Shown here: positions 32,751 through 41,108 of the stretch, piece by piece | Numbering within the stretch: position 1 is the stretch's first letter | Layout of the letters: each line of letters opens with the position of its first letter | NCBI GenBank assembly: GCA_020634435.1 | Contig: JACKBS010000009.1 | Coordinates: 124,001-188,000 of the forward strand | Direction: 5' to 3' | DNA length: 64,000 bases | Source: Ardenticatenaceae bacterium | Lineage (GTDB): Bacteria; Chloroflexota; Anaerolineae; Promineifilales; Promineifilaceae | Notes under the pieces: generated by a model | Seen by the model: the letters and a program-made list of their open reading frames with translations, nothing else | The model's database searches: none | Told to the model about the DNA's origin: nothing | Position numbers and translations under genes: made by a program

Positions 32751-33983
32751 TTATTCTTGAGCAACCATCAAAACAGAGCGGCTGCCACCTTCGATTAGCG
32801 TCATGCGTGCCTGGTATGTACGGCCGTCTGCTCCATTAATTTCTGCCGTGGTCCGCACAGAGTCACCAGGCTCTTGTGTCATGAAGGCCACGGCTTCTTC
32901 ATTATTTAGCAGCTTTTGGACCGGATGCCCCACAACTTTGGCATCTGGCAGGTCAAAAGCTTCGCGGGCTGCATTGTTGAGCAGCAGCAGCTTGTCCTCG
33001 TGATCAATCACCAAAACAGGATCATCAATCTGATCAACCACCACGGAAAGCGTGACCCGTTGGCGTTCAATGTCAGTATAGATGTTGGCGTTGTTGATAG
33101 CAATTGTGGCGTAACCACCCAACGCGGAAAGCGCCCGCGTATCGTTGCTATCGAACGATGTTTCTTTAAGTCGGTTGGTCACGCCTAACACGCCGATGGG
33201 CTTGTTTTGCAGGATGAGCGGCACGTAAATAAGCGATTTTACCAGCAGAGCCGTGTGGGTTCGTTTCCACTGTGAGTCGTTGCCGATGGCGATGGCCCGC
33301 TTGGTTTGTAGAACCTTCCCCGCGAGACTGTCGTTCACACGCTTGCGCATGGATTGGGCTTTGGAATCGAGGTTTTTGGAGGCACGGGTGTACAGTTCGC
33401 CTTGCTCTTCATCGAGCAGCATCAACGACCCTTCTTCAGCGCCCACAACATAAACGGCCGCTTCCACCACGCGGTGCAGCACCTCTTCCAAATCCAGCGA
33501 CGAGGCTACGGATTTGCCCACGCCGTACAGTACGTTAAGTTCTTGGGCACGGCGCTGTAGCTGCGAATTGCTCTCCATGAGCTGCTGCACCAATTGATCG
33601 CGTTCCCGCTGTAGGCGGCTTTCGCGCAAGGCGCGGTCTACCGAGTCGCTAATCTCGTCGGCGTCAAAGGGTTTAATCACGTAGTCGCGAATACCCAGAC
33701 GGAAGGCCGCAACGGCCGTTTCTTCAGAGCCATGTGCGGTTGCCAAAATAGCGGGGATTTCGATGCCACGTTCGCGCAGCTTTTCCAACACTTCCAGCCC
33801 AGTCAGACGGGGCATCTGCTGATCCACAATCATCAAGTCTGGCTCTTTGGCAATTGCCATTTCCAGACCCATCAGTCCGTTTGAAGCTTGCAGTACTTCG
33901 AAGCCTTTTGGTTGCAGAATGTATTCGCACAAAAAGTCGCGAATTTCCTGTGAATCATCAATGATGAGTACGCGTTCGTACAT
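32751..33983 (-). CDS. REC-GAF-PAS signalling protein
   Basis: 410 residues from ATG 33983; AAGGAAAG is upstream. The receiver domain (~1-120) has VLIIDDSQ, Asp in DLMIVDQQMPRL and Lys in DYVIKPFDAD. A short coiled coil precedes a GAF domain (~155-295; EEGSLMLLDEEQGELY, LKSLIYVPLILQNKPIGVLGV). A PAS fold follows (~315-400; LVIDHEDKLLLLNNAAREAF). There is no kinase, cyclase or DNA-binding output. It probably signals by protein contact or feeds another protein. It converges with the small protein at 32523 with only 3 bp between them. Confidence 0.82.
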   Translation of the reverse strand: MYERVLIIDDSQEIRDFLCEYILQPKGFEVLQASNGLMGLEMAIAKEPDLMIVDQQMPRLTGLEVLEKLRERGIEIPAILATAHGSEETAVAAFRLGIRDYVIKPFDADEISDSVDRALRESRLQRERDQLVQQLMESNSQLQRRAQELNVLYGVGKSVASSLDLEEVLHRVVEAAVYVVGAEEGSLMLLDEEQGELYTRASKNLDSKAQSMRKRVNDSLAGKVLQTKRAIAIGNDSQWKRTHTALLVKSLIYVPLILQNKPIGVLGVTNRLKETSFDSNDTRALSALGGYATIAINNANIYTDIERQRVTLSVVVDQIDDPVLVIDHEDKLLLLNNAAREAFDLPDAKVVGHPVQKLLNNEEAVAFMTQEPGDSVRTTAEINGADGRTYQARMTLIEGGSRSVLMVAQE

Positions 33984-34088
33984 ACGTGTTCTTTCCTTGG
34001 CTGGGAAGATTCAATTTCACTATATTACTACTCGCTCAATAAGCTTGCAACCACAGAAATCTTACCGCTTAATGACAAAATAAAAAAC

Positions 34089-34117
34089 TTGTCACCCTGT
34101 TTTGCATGGGATAGCAT
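34089..34117 (+). promoter_or_regulatory. Promoter placing transcription start at a GTG start codon
   Basis: TTGTCA (34089-34094) and TAGCAT (34112-34117) have 17-bp spacing. GTG 34124 lies 6 bases past the -10, so the transcript would start at the start codon. No Shine-Dalgarno is visible. Confidence 0.45.
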
Positions 34118-34123
34118 GGCGCG

Positions 34124-35980
34124 GTGAGCGAAAAACAGATAAACCACCGCACCGTCTATACGATTTTTTTTGCTGCCGCACTCATTATAAGTGCAATTTT
34201 GTTCGTATCAGCATGTCAGAATAGTCCAGAAGTACCACCCATTGTTGTGACCGAAGTGTTCAACGTGGCGGGTGAAGAGCTGATCATCACCCGAATTTTG
34301 GAGCCAACCCCAACGCCGACAATTGTGCCGACTCCTGCCGAAGCCGCCAATGTGCCCGTGGTTTTGGACCTCAGCCTGGTGCGTAATGATGTGCCCGATA
34401 TTGATCCGCAAAAGACAAACGACGACGATGGCGTTGACTTCATTGAGAATTTGTTTGTGGGGTTGACCCGCTACAACCATGTGACTAACCAGGTAGAACC
34501 CGCGTTGGCGAGTGAATGGGAAGTAGGGCCAAACGGCCGTACCTGGACCTTCCATTTGCGCGATGACATCTTCTGGGTACAGCCTAGCTCGCGTACGCAG
34601 GATGGGTTTGTCATCTCAGAAGCGGTGCGGCCTGTGGTTGCCAGCGACGTGGTGTTTGCCATTCAGCGCGCCTGCGCTCGTGAGACAGACACCCCCGATG
34701 CCTTTGTCCTCTTCTTAATTGAAGGATGTGAACAAGCGCACCAACTGGTCAGTGCTACCCCAGCGGACCTTGAGAACATTGGCGTCCAGGCGCTTAACGA
34801 TACGACGCTGCAAATTGACCTGAATCGGCCCGCAGCCCACTTTTTGACCATTACCAGCATGTGGTTCATGCGGCCGTTACCGCGTGAACTGCTCGAAGAC
34901 GAAGAAATTGGCGACGACTGGCAGGCTGCCGTGGAAAACGACACGCCATTGCTTACCAGCGGTCCGTTCATGCCGCTTGATGGCAGTTTCACCCGATTGC
35001 AGCGCAACACGCTGTGGCCGATTCCCTTCCAGGGCAATGTGCAAATTGTTCAGATTAACTATCTAGAGCGAGACGACATTGCGTTTAGTTTGTGGGAAGA
35101 AAAGCTGCTCGATGTGATTGACGCCTCGGCGATTGATTTGTCTAACGCTTCTGTGTCTACGCTGGAGCAAGTTCAGCTGGTGGCGGAGCAGACGATGTTT
35201 TATCTGGACTTCAACTTCCAGAGTGGCATTTTCCGTGAACCAACCTTGCGCCGAGCCTTTAGCGCGGCGATTGACCGTGAAGCGTTGGTGGAAGAAGTTT
35301 ATGATGGAGAGGCTATACCTATGCGCCATCTAATTCCGCCTGGTGTGGTCGGCGCTTTAGAGGTGGACGAAATCGGCAAGGGTTACAATCCAGACTTTGC
35401 CCGCCTTCAACTAGCCGAGAGCGGTTTCAACAGCTGCCGGTTGATGCCGGAAATTCGTTTCATGGTTTCTTCCTCCGATCTCTCGCTGTTGCAGGCGGAG
35501 CTGATCCGGCAAATGTGGATGGAGGAGTTGAGCTGTGCCGAAACGCAGATTATCATTGAGCAGGTGCCGTTTGGTACGCTGCTGGCCAATACCCGACCCG
35601 ATGCGGGAGCGGCTCGCGCCGATGTGTGGGAGCTTGCCTGGGCGTCTTATTACCCAGATGCCAACAACTGGGCAGGCGATTTGATTCACTGTGACGAAAG
35701 TGAAAACCGAGAAAATCGGCCGTGCAGCGAGGTGGATACCCTCATCCAGCAGGCCGCCCGAACGATAGATCCGGCGGAAAGATTGGCACTGTATCGCCAG
35801 GTGGAAACGCTGCTGTTTGGTGATGATGGCATTGAGCCAATTACCCCACTTTACCTGCGTGCCGATACCTTGTTAGTGCAAAACTGGGTGACTTTTCAGC
35901 CCGCTATTTTTGGTGGTGAGCAGTACGACAGCTACACCATCGTGGTGGATCGCAAAGAGTTGGAACGGAGCCGCGGATGA
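34124..35980 (+). CDS. Peptide/nickel-type solute-binding lipoprotein (SBP family 5)
   Basis: 618 residues from GTG 34124. The signal segment FFAAALIISAILFVSAC ends in a lipobox-like VSAC, so Cys is probably lipidated and the protein membrane-anchored. A Pro/Thr-rich spacer (LEPTPTPTIVPTP) follows. The mature domain shows the SBP_bac_5 order: DPQKTNDDDGVDFIENLFVGLTRY, LASEWEVGPNGRTWTFHLRDDIFW, AIQRACARETD, then LRRAFSAAIDREALVEEVYDGEA. No permease or ATPase genes are adjacent; rsmG overlaps its 3' end by 4 bp. The substrate could be an oligopeptide, nickel or another solute. Confidence 0.85.
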   Translation: MSEKQINHRTVYTIFFAAALIISAILFVSACQNSPEVPPIVVTEVFNVAGEELIITRILEPTPTPTIVPTPAEAANVPVVLDLSLVRNDVPDIDPQKTNDDDGVDFIENLFVGLTRYNHVTNQVEPALASEWEVGPNGRTWTFHLRDDIFWVQPSSRTQDGFVISEAVRPVVASDVVFAIQRACARETDTPDAFVLFLIEGCEQAHQLVSATPADLENIGVQALNDTTLQIDLNRPAAHFLTITSMWFMRPLPRELLEDEEIGDDWQAAVENDTPLLTSGPFMPLDGSFTRLQRNTLWPIPFQGNVQIVQINYLERDDIAFSLWEEKLLDVIDASAIDLSNASVSTLEQVQLVAEQTMFYLDFNFQSGIFREPTLRRAFSAAIDREALVEEVYDGEAIPMRHLIPPGVVGALEVDEIGKGYNPDFARLQLAESGFNSCRLMPEIRFMVSSSDLSLLQAELIRQMWMEELSCAETQIIIEQVPFGTLLANTRPDAGAARADVWELAWASYYPDANNWAGDLIHCDESENRENRPCSEVDTLIQQAARTIDPAERLALYRQVETLLFGDDGIEPITPLYLRADTLLVQNWVTFQPAIFGGEQYDSYTIVVDRKELERSRG

Positions 35981-36699
35981 TGGATTCTGAGTGGGTTCAG
36001 TTTGGTCAATGGGCCGAAATGTTTGGTGCACCGCTGCTGCCGGAGCAAATTGCGCAGTTCCAGCGATATGAAGCGCTGCTGCTGGACTGGAACGAGCGAA
36101 TGAATTTAACGGCCGTTCGCCAACCCGCCGATATTCGGATTCGTCACTTCCTGGATTCGTTGAGCTGTGTGCAGGTGATGGGTAATTTAAACGGCCGTTC
36201 CCTCATCGACGTAGGGACGGGGGCGGGGTTCCCTGGATTGCCTCTCAAAATATTGTTCCCACAGCTGCGGTTGACGCTGGTAGAAAGTGTAGCCAAAAAA
36301 GGGCAGTTCTTACAGGCTGTGGTGGATGAGTTGGGTCTAAGCAACGTGACTATTTTGGCCGAACGAGCCGAGGTACTGGGCCAGCAGCCGCAACATCGCC
36401 AGCAGTATGATTGGGCAGTGGCGCGGGCCGTCGCCGAGCTGCGTGTGTTGGTGGAATATCTGCTGCCGCTGTGCCGCGTTGGAGGCCAGATGTTGGCCCA
36501 AAAAGGGGATGGCGTTCACGAAGAGCTGGCATCCGCGGGTAGCGCCATTGCTTTGTTGGGTGGTGGTGAGCCACAGGTGACCAGCGTGACCCTGCCGACC
36601 CGCGAACAGCCGCATTATTTTGTGACAATTGCCAAGATTGGGGAGACGCCAGGGGGTTATCCGCGCCGGGTGGGGGTGCCGAGCAAACGGCCGTTGTAA
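35977..36699 (+). CDS. rsmG: 16S rRNA (guanine527-N7) methyltransferase RsmG
   Basis: 240 residues. ATG 35977 overlaps the upstream stop by 4 bp (ATGA), so translation is coupled. Family motifs are clear: NLTAVRQPADIRIRHFLDSL near the N-terminus, the SAM-binding LIDVGTGAGFPGLPLKI, and ARAVAELRVLVEYLLPLCRVGG. The conserved MNLTAV stretch is partly encoded by an ACGGCCGT palindrome. It methylates G527 in the 30S decoding centre in other bacteria. In many genomes rsmG sits near chromosome-partition genes, but here it follows a transport lipoprotein. Confidence 0.93.
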   Translation: MMDSEWVQFGQWAEMFGAPLLPEQIAQFQRYEALLLDWNERMNLTAVRQPADIRIRHFLDSLSCVQVMGNLNGRSLIDVGTGAGFPGLPLKILFPQLRLTLVESVAKKGQFLQAVVDELGLSNVTILAERAEVLGQQPQHRQQYDWAVARAVAELRVLVEYLLPLCRVGGQMLAQKGDGVHEELASAGSAIALLGGGEPQVTSVTLPTREQPHYFVTIAKIGETPGGYPRRVGVPSKRPL

Positions 36700-36702
36700 T
36701 TC

Positions 36703-38673
36703 CTAGTGGCGCATTTGGTCGAGGGGCACCTGGATTTTGTAGAGGTGTTCTGGTTCATCCTTACCCCGAATTTCTACTTCGCCCATCGACTCAAACTGGC
36801 TGGCTTGCAGCAGCGGGCTAGTGTCTACGCCTAAATTCTTGTAGACACTTTCCGAAATCACTATTTGGCCGTCGGCGGCGATGTCTACCAGACGATGGGC
36901 AGTGTTCACCGCATCGCCTACCATGCGGAAAGTCATGCGGGTTTCCGCGCCGACGTTACCTACAATGACGTTGCCCTGGTCGATGCCGATGCCCATGCCA
37001 AAGCTGGAACTAAGCCCCTCAAACAGTTCGACACGCAAAGCATTAAAACGTTGATGCATGGCAACGGCCGTTTCTACCGCCCGACTAGACGCATCAGCCT
37101 GATCAAACGGGGCATTAAACGCAATCAAAATTTCATCGCCCGTCAATTCAAAAATGGTACCTTCAAACTGATAAACCACTTCCGTCATCTGGGTGAAGAA
37201 GCGATTGAGGCGAGCGATCACGTCATGGGGCTGCACCAGGCGGATAAAGCGGGTAGAGCTGCGCAAATCGGCAAACATCACCACGGCATGACGCCGTTCA
37301 CGCCGGGCCATCAGGCCGGGTTCGTGCGAAAGCACATAATCTACTAGGCTGGGACCCATATAGCGCGAAAACGTTTCTTTGATTTCCTGCTTTTTGCGGA
37401 TTTCCTCGGCCAGACGGAACTCTTCGATGCGCTTGAGTTCGGTAATGTCTTGCAAAACGGCCGCATAGCCCACACCTTGAATGGGCGAAACGCTGGTGAA
37501 CAGCGTGTTGCCGTTCTCCAGGTTAATTTCTTGTGCGCTAGATTGGGTGCTGCCGTTACTGTAAACAGCCAGCAACACACTGAGCGGCTTCACATCGCCC
37601 AAGAATCTTCCGGTAACTTCGTCGGCCTGCAAATTAAACAACCGCTCGGCGGCCTGATTGAACAGCGAAATATTCCACGACTCATCGGTGGTGACGATGG
37701 CGTCCGTGGCTTGGGCCAGAATGGCTTCCAATTTGCGCCGCTCTTCACTGATTTCTGTGAACAGGTGGGCGTTGGCAATAGCGGTGGAGACGGTGCTGCC
37801 TAAGGCAATCAGCAGTTCGCGATGTTCTTCGGTGAAGTAGCCCACATCGGGGTGATTCAAAATAAGGATACCCACGATGCGGTCTGAACCAATCAACGGC
37901 ACGCCAATGGCCGAACCAGTTTCCCCTTCGTCGTCGGGCAGCGTGACCCAACGATCATCCTGGCGAATGTCGTGGATGATTTCGCTGCGCTTGTTGGTGA
38001 CCAACCAGCCACCGAGGCCACGGGTCATCACTTCTTGAGTCACACGATCGCTTATTTCCAGCGGCGACCCGGCTCGAATGATAAACTTGTGGTACACCTG
38101 CCCCAGCTCGTTGAGGAGCATGATGTTGCCTTTGGTTGCGCCAACGGCCGCTTGCGTTTGGGCGATGATGGTAGACATCATCGTTTCCAAATCTAGCTGG
38201 GTGCTGACGGCGCGGCTGATGTTGTACAGTAGCTGAATGCGGTGCCGTTCTTCTTCCAGGTTGGTGCGGGCGCGCTTGAGCTGGATGAGGGTCCGTACGC
38301 GTACCAGCAGCTCTTCGCGAATGTGGGGGCGCGAGAGGAATTCATCGGCCCCCGCTTTTTTGCCTTCGATGCGCGATTCAACCTTGCTGAGGGCAGTGAT
38401 CATGATGATAGGAATGAGGTGCGTGCTGGGATCTTCTTTGAGAATTTTACACACCTCAAAGCCGTTGATGTCGGGCATCATCACGTCGAGGAGAATCAGG
38501 TCAGGATCGTGTTCACGGGCCATGGCAATGCCATCTTGTCCGCCACTGGCTTCCAGGATGTGGTGGCCGTCCAGCCGCAGCTGTGAGGACAGCAGCAGCC
38601 GATTTTCGCGCATATCGTCAATAATGAGCACAACGGAAGATTCTTTGTTGGTATGGTTCACGATACTGTTCAC
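36703..38673 (-). CDS. REC-GAF-PAS class III nucleotide cyclase
   Basis: 656 residues from GTG 38673. The receiver domain carries LIIDDM, Asp in LILLDVMMPD and a Lys-like position in FLSRPH (Arg instead of the usual Lys). A GAF domain (~150-310) and PAS domain (~320-435; DAIVTTDESWNISLFNQAAERLF) follow. The cyclase domain begins after a KKQEIKETFSRYMGP linker. Metal-binding Asp occurs in VVMFADLRSST and LTGDEILIAF. MVGDAVNTAHRLV supplies the Asn/Arg pair. The purine-specifying Lys of adenylate cyclases is replaced by Glu (FELTGD), as in guanylate cyclases. The second specificity position, normally Asp or Cys, appears to be Arg. Output is probably a cyclic nucleotide, but which one is uncertain. 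Confidence 0.82.
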   Translation of the reverse strand: MNSIVNHTNKESSVVLIIDDMRENRLLLSSQLRLDGHHILEASGGQDGIAMAREHDPDLILLDVMMPDINGFEVCKILKEDPSTHLIPIIMITALSKVESRIEGKKAGADEFLSRPHIREELLVRVRTLIQLKRARTNLEEERHRIQLLYNISRAVSTQLDLETMMSTIIAQTQAAVGATKGNIMLLNELGQVYHKFIIRAGSPLEISDRVTQEVMTRGLGGWLVTNKRSEIIHDIRQDDRWVTLPDDEGETGSAIGVPLIGSDRIVGILILNHPDVGYFTEEHRELLIALGSTVSTAIANAHLFTEISEERRKLEAILAQATDAIVTTDESWNISLFNQAAERLFNLQADEVTGRFLGDVKPLSVLLAVYSNGSTQSSAQEINLENGNTLFTSVSPIQGVGYAAVLQDITELKRIEEFRLAEEIRKKQEIKETFSRYMGPSLVDYVLSHEPGLMARRERRHAVVMFADLRSSTRFIRLVQPHDVIARLNRFFTQMTEVVYQFEGTIFELTGDEILIAFNAPFDQADASSRAVETAVAMHQRFNALRVELFEGLSSSFGMGIGIDQGNVIVGNVGAETRMTFRMVGDAVNTAHRLVDIAADGQIVISESVYKNLGVDTSPLLQASQFESMGEVEIRGKDEPEHLYKIQVPLDQMRH

Positions 38674-38722
38674 TCAATCAAGTGGCATTCTTGGAGGGTG
38701 GGGAATGCCGTGTTTTCATTGA

Positions 38723-39958
38723 TTACATTACATTGATACGGCCGTTTTCAACTGCCATGCGGGTGGCTGTCTGCAAGAACTCGTCGGTAAACATGCCTGG
38801 GTCCGTTGCTGTCAAGATGGTTTGCGTGGCCTGGCTGACATAGCTGAGTAAGGCAGCTCGTCGAAGTTCGTCTAATTCTGCCACCACTTCATCTAATAGC
38901 AAAATGGGTCGCTCACCAGTAACGGCCGTCATCCAGTTGATTTCACCCATTTTCAAAGCCAGAATGGCGGTACGCTGTTGACCACGTGAACCAAAACTAC
39001 CCAGGGAACGGCCGTTCAATTGAAAAGACCAATCATCGCGGTGTGGGCCAACCGTGGTGGCCCCGCGTGCAATGTCTGTTGCTAACGTTTCGTGCAACAG
39101 TCTAGCAAAACGTTCTGAAACAATTTCTGACTGTCCTTGATGAGTTTCCAACCATTCGCTAAGTGCTTCTGGATTCTGTTCGCTGGGCGGTGCAAGACGC
39201 GATTTTTTGGCGCTCAATCGGGGTAAATACAGCAGCCGGATCGATTCACGCCCTTCTGTTAACGATTCATAATGAATACGCTGCGTCTCGCGGCTGAGAT
39301 TGGCTAGAAATTTGGCCCGCCTCAGGAAGATGGTGCTGCCTAAATCTACCAGCTTTTCCGTGTAGATGGGCAAAATGTCTCGCCCTGGCTGGCCTTCAGC
39401 CATTTGCCGCAGTACCGCGTTGCGTTGTTCAAGAACTTTATTGTAATTGGAGAGCGTACGACAGTAAACAGGATCAATCTGACAAAGAGTGATATCCATG
39501 TAACGCCGCCGATTGGCGGGTGATCCAGTGAGCAGCTGTACATCTTCTGGTAAAAATAGAACCACCTGAATGGCTCCAAGCAAATCCATCAACCGAACTT
39601 TGCGCCGGTCTAGCAGCGCTTCCCGGCGAAAACTAAAGTTCCGCAGGCGGGCAACCGTTGGTTTTTGCTCTTGAATGAGGCGCATCTCCACCTGGCGCGT
39701 TTGTTGGGCGGTGACCACATTAGCTACCAACCGCCCGACGACAATGGGTTCCTCACTTTGGGCAGCATCCCAGTTCAGCAGTTGGGCGTCGTTATCGGCA
39801 TGGGGTGAGCGCGTGGTGGCCAGGTAGTAAATGGCTTCTAGGAGGTTGGTTTTGCCCTGCGCATTGTTGCCGTAGAGGAGCGTTGGCCCTTGCGGGAGAT
39901 CGAGTTCGAGACGGCCGTAATTTCGAAAGTTAGTCAAAGAGAGGTGGGTGATATGCAT
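38723..39958 (-). CDS. recF: DNA replication and repair protein RecF
   Basis: 411 residues from ATG 39958. Walker A YGNNAQGKTNLLEAIYYL, the ABC-type signature FGSRGQQRTAILALKM, and Walker B PILLLDEVVAELD are all present, with an N-terminal ITHLSLTNFRNY start typical of RecF. It loads RecA at gaps with RecO and RecR. It is not in a dnaA-dnaN cluster here. It is divergent from sppA. A possible extended -10 (TGCTAAAAT) lies upstream on the minus strand. Confidence 0.93.
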   Translation of the reverse strand: MHITHLSLTNFRNYGRLELDLPQGPTLLYGNNAQGKTNLLEAIYYLATTRSPHADNDAQLLNWDAAQSEEPIVVGRLVANVVTAQQTRQVEMRLIQEQKPTVARLRNFSFRREALLDRRKVRLMDLLGAIQVVLFLPEDVQLLTGSPANRRRYMDITLCQIDPVYCRTLSNYNKVLEQRNAVLRQMAEGQPGRDILPIYTEKLVDLGSTIFLRRAKFLANLSRETQRIHYESLTEGRESIRLLYLPRLSAKKSRLAPPSEQNPEALSEWLETHQGQSEIVSERFARLLHETLATDIARGATTVGPHRDDWSFQLNGRSLGSFGSRGQQRTAILALKMGEINWMTAVTGERPILLLDEVVAELDELRRAALLSYVSQATQTILTATDPGMFTDEFLQTATRMAVENGRINVM

Positions 39959-40063
39959 GAATCTTCGCTAGTGCCCGTTCGGAGCAGTGGAATTTTTATC
40001 ATTTTAGCATAGTGACCGTTCAATTCATAAAACCAATCATGGTCAAAACCGGCATCTTGCCTG

Positions 40064-40092
40064 TTGCCATGCCTATCTCTACATGTTATCCT
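40064..40092 (+). promoter_or_regulatory. Candidate sppA promoter
   Basis: TTGCCA (40064-40069) and TATCCT (40087-40092) have 17-bp spacing. The leader to ATG 40207 would be about 107 nt and contains ACGGCCGT at 40139. Confidence 0.45.
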
Positions 40093-40206
40093 ACTGCGGC
40101 ATCACCGGAAAACGGACCGCATCATGAACTGTTTTGTACGGCCGTTGTCCGGGTTTTAGACGAACCTATTAAAAGAGTTTATGCGTGTCAGCAAAAGGAG
40201 TTGGGT

Positions 40207-41085
40207 ATGGTGCAAAACGACGGTGACGGCCGTTCCCCGCTGCGATTGATTCTCCTGTTTCTAGTTGTGATTGTTGTGCCCCTGGCGCTGGGGTTGTATC
40301 TGGCCCCCCGCATTGTGCCAACGCCAAAAATTGGCGTTATTCGCCTCAATTACGAAATCTCTAATGCCACCGCTTTTGAGTTCCGCGAACAGCTGCTGTA
40401 CGCACGCAACGATCCGGCCATCCAGGCAGTGGTGATTGTCATCAACAGCCCCGGCGGAACCGCTTCGGACAGTGAAGATTTGTACATGGATGTCTTAGCG
40501 GCGCGTCAGGAGTTGCCGGTGGTGGCCACCGTAGACTTTCTGGCGGCCAGCGGCGCGTACTACATCGCCTCCGCCACGGATGCCATTTATGCCAAGCCGG
40601 GCTCGGCGATTGGCAGCATTGGCGTCATCAGCTCCCTGCCCGACACACCTTTTCTAGAGGAAGATGTGCTCACTACCGGTCCGTACAAATCGTTTGGCGG
40701 CACGCAGGATGGTTACGTGCGCCGCGCCGAAACGCTCAAGTTTGCCTTTTTGCAGGCGGTGGCCAATGGGCGAGCTGATCGCCTCAATGCCGACCTGGAC
40801 TTGCTTTCACGGGCCGAAATTTTTGGCGGTGTCCGCGCCCTGGAATTGGGCCTGATTGATGGCATCATTTCCACCAGCGAGGCGTATGACAAAGCGGCCG
40901 AACTGGCTGGACTGCGTGATTACGAGTTGGTGGAGCTTTACCCACTGACGTTTGGCGAGGATGGCCCGGTGGCTTTTAATGCTTACCAGGTTCCCGCCAT
41001 TGACCAGGAAAAATTATGGGCCACCCCGGTAGATTTGCCACCTGGCCTGTACTATCGCTACATGGAATTGCCGGCCAACCAGTAA
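40207..41085 (+). CDS. sppA: Signal peptide peptidase SppA (S49 family)
   Basis: 292 residues. ATG 40207 is preceded by AAAGGAG; upstream in-frame codons have no support. The N-terminal transmembrane anchor (LRLILLFLVVIVVPLALGLYL) is followed by the S49 core: VIVINSPGGTASDSEDLYMDV, Ser115 in LAASGAYYIAS and Lys161 in GPYKSFGG, matching the Ser-Lys dyad. The length fits the short single-domain bacterial form. It digests residual signal peptides in the membrane. The large acidic envelope protein follows 23 bp later and is probably cotranscribed. Confidence 0.9.
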   Translation: MVQNDGDGRSPLRLILLFLVVIVVPLALGLYLAPRIVPTPKIGVIRLNYEISNATAFEFREQLLYARNDPAIQAVVIVINSPGGTASDSEDLYMDVLAARQELPVVATVDFLAASGAYYIASATDAIYAKPGSAIGSIGVISSLPDTPFLEEDVLTTGPYKSFGGTQDGYVRRAETLKFAFLQAVANGRADRLNADLDLLSRAEIFGGVRALELGLIDGIISTSEAYDKAAELAGLRDYELVELYPLTFGEDGPVAFNAYQVPAIDQEKLWATPVDLPPGLYYRYMELPANQ

Positions 41086-41108
41086 ATGGCCAACAAGAGG
41101 ACTTTACT

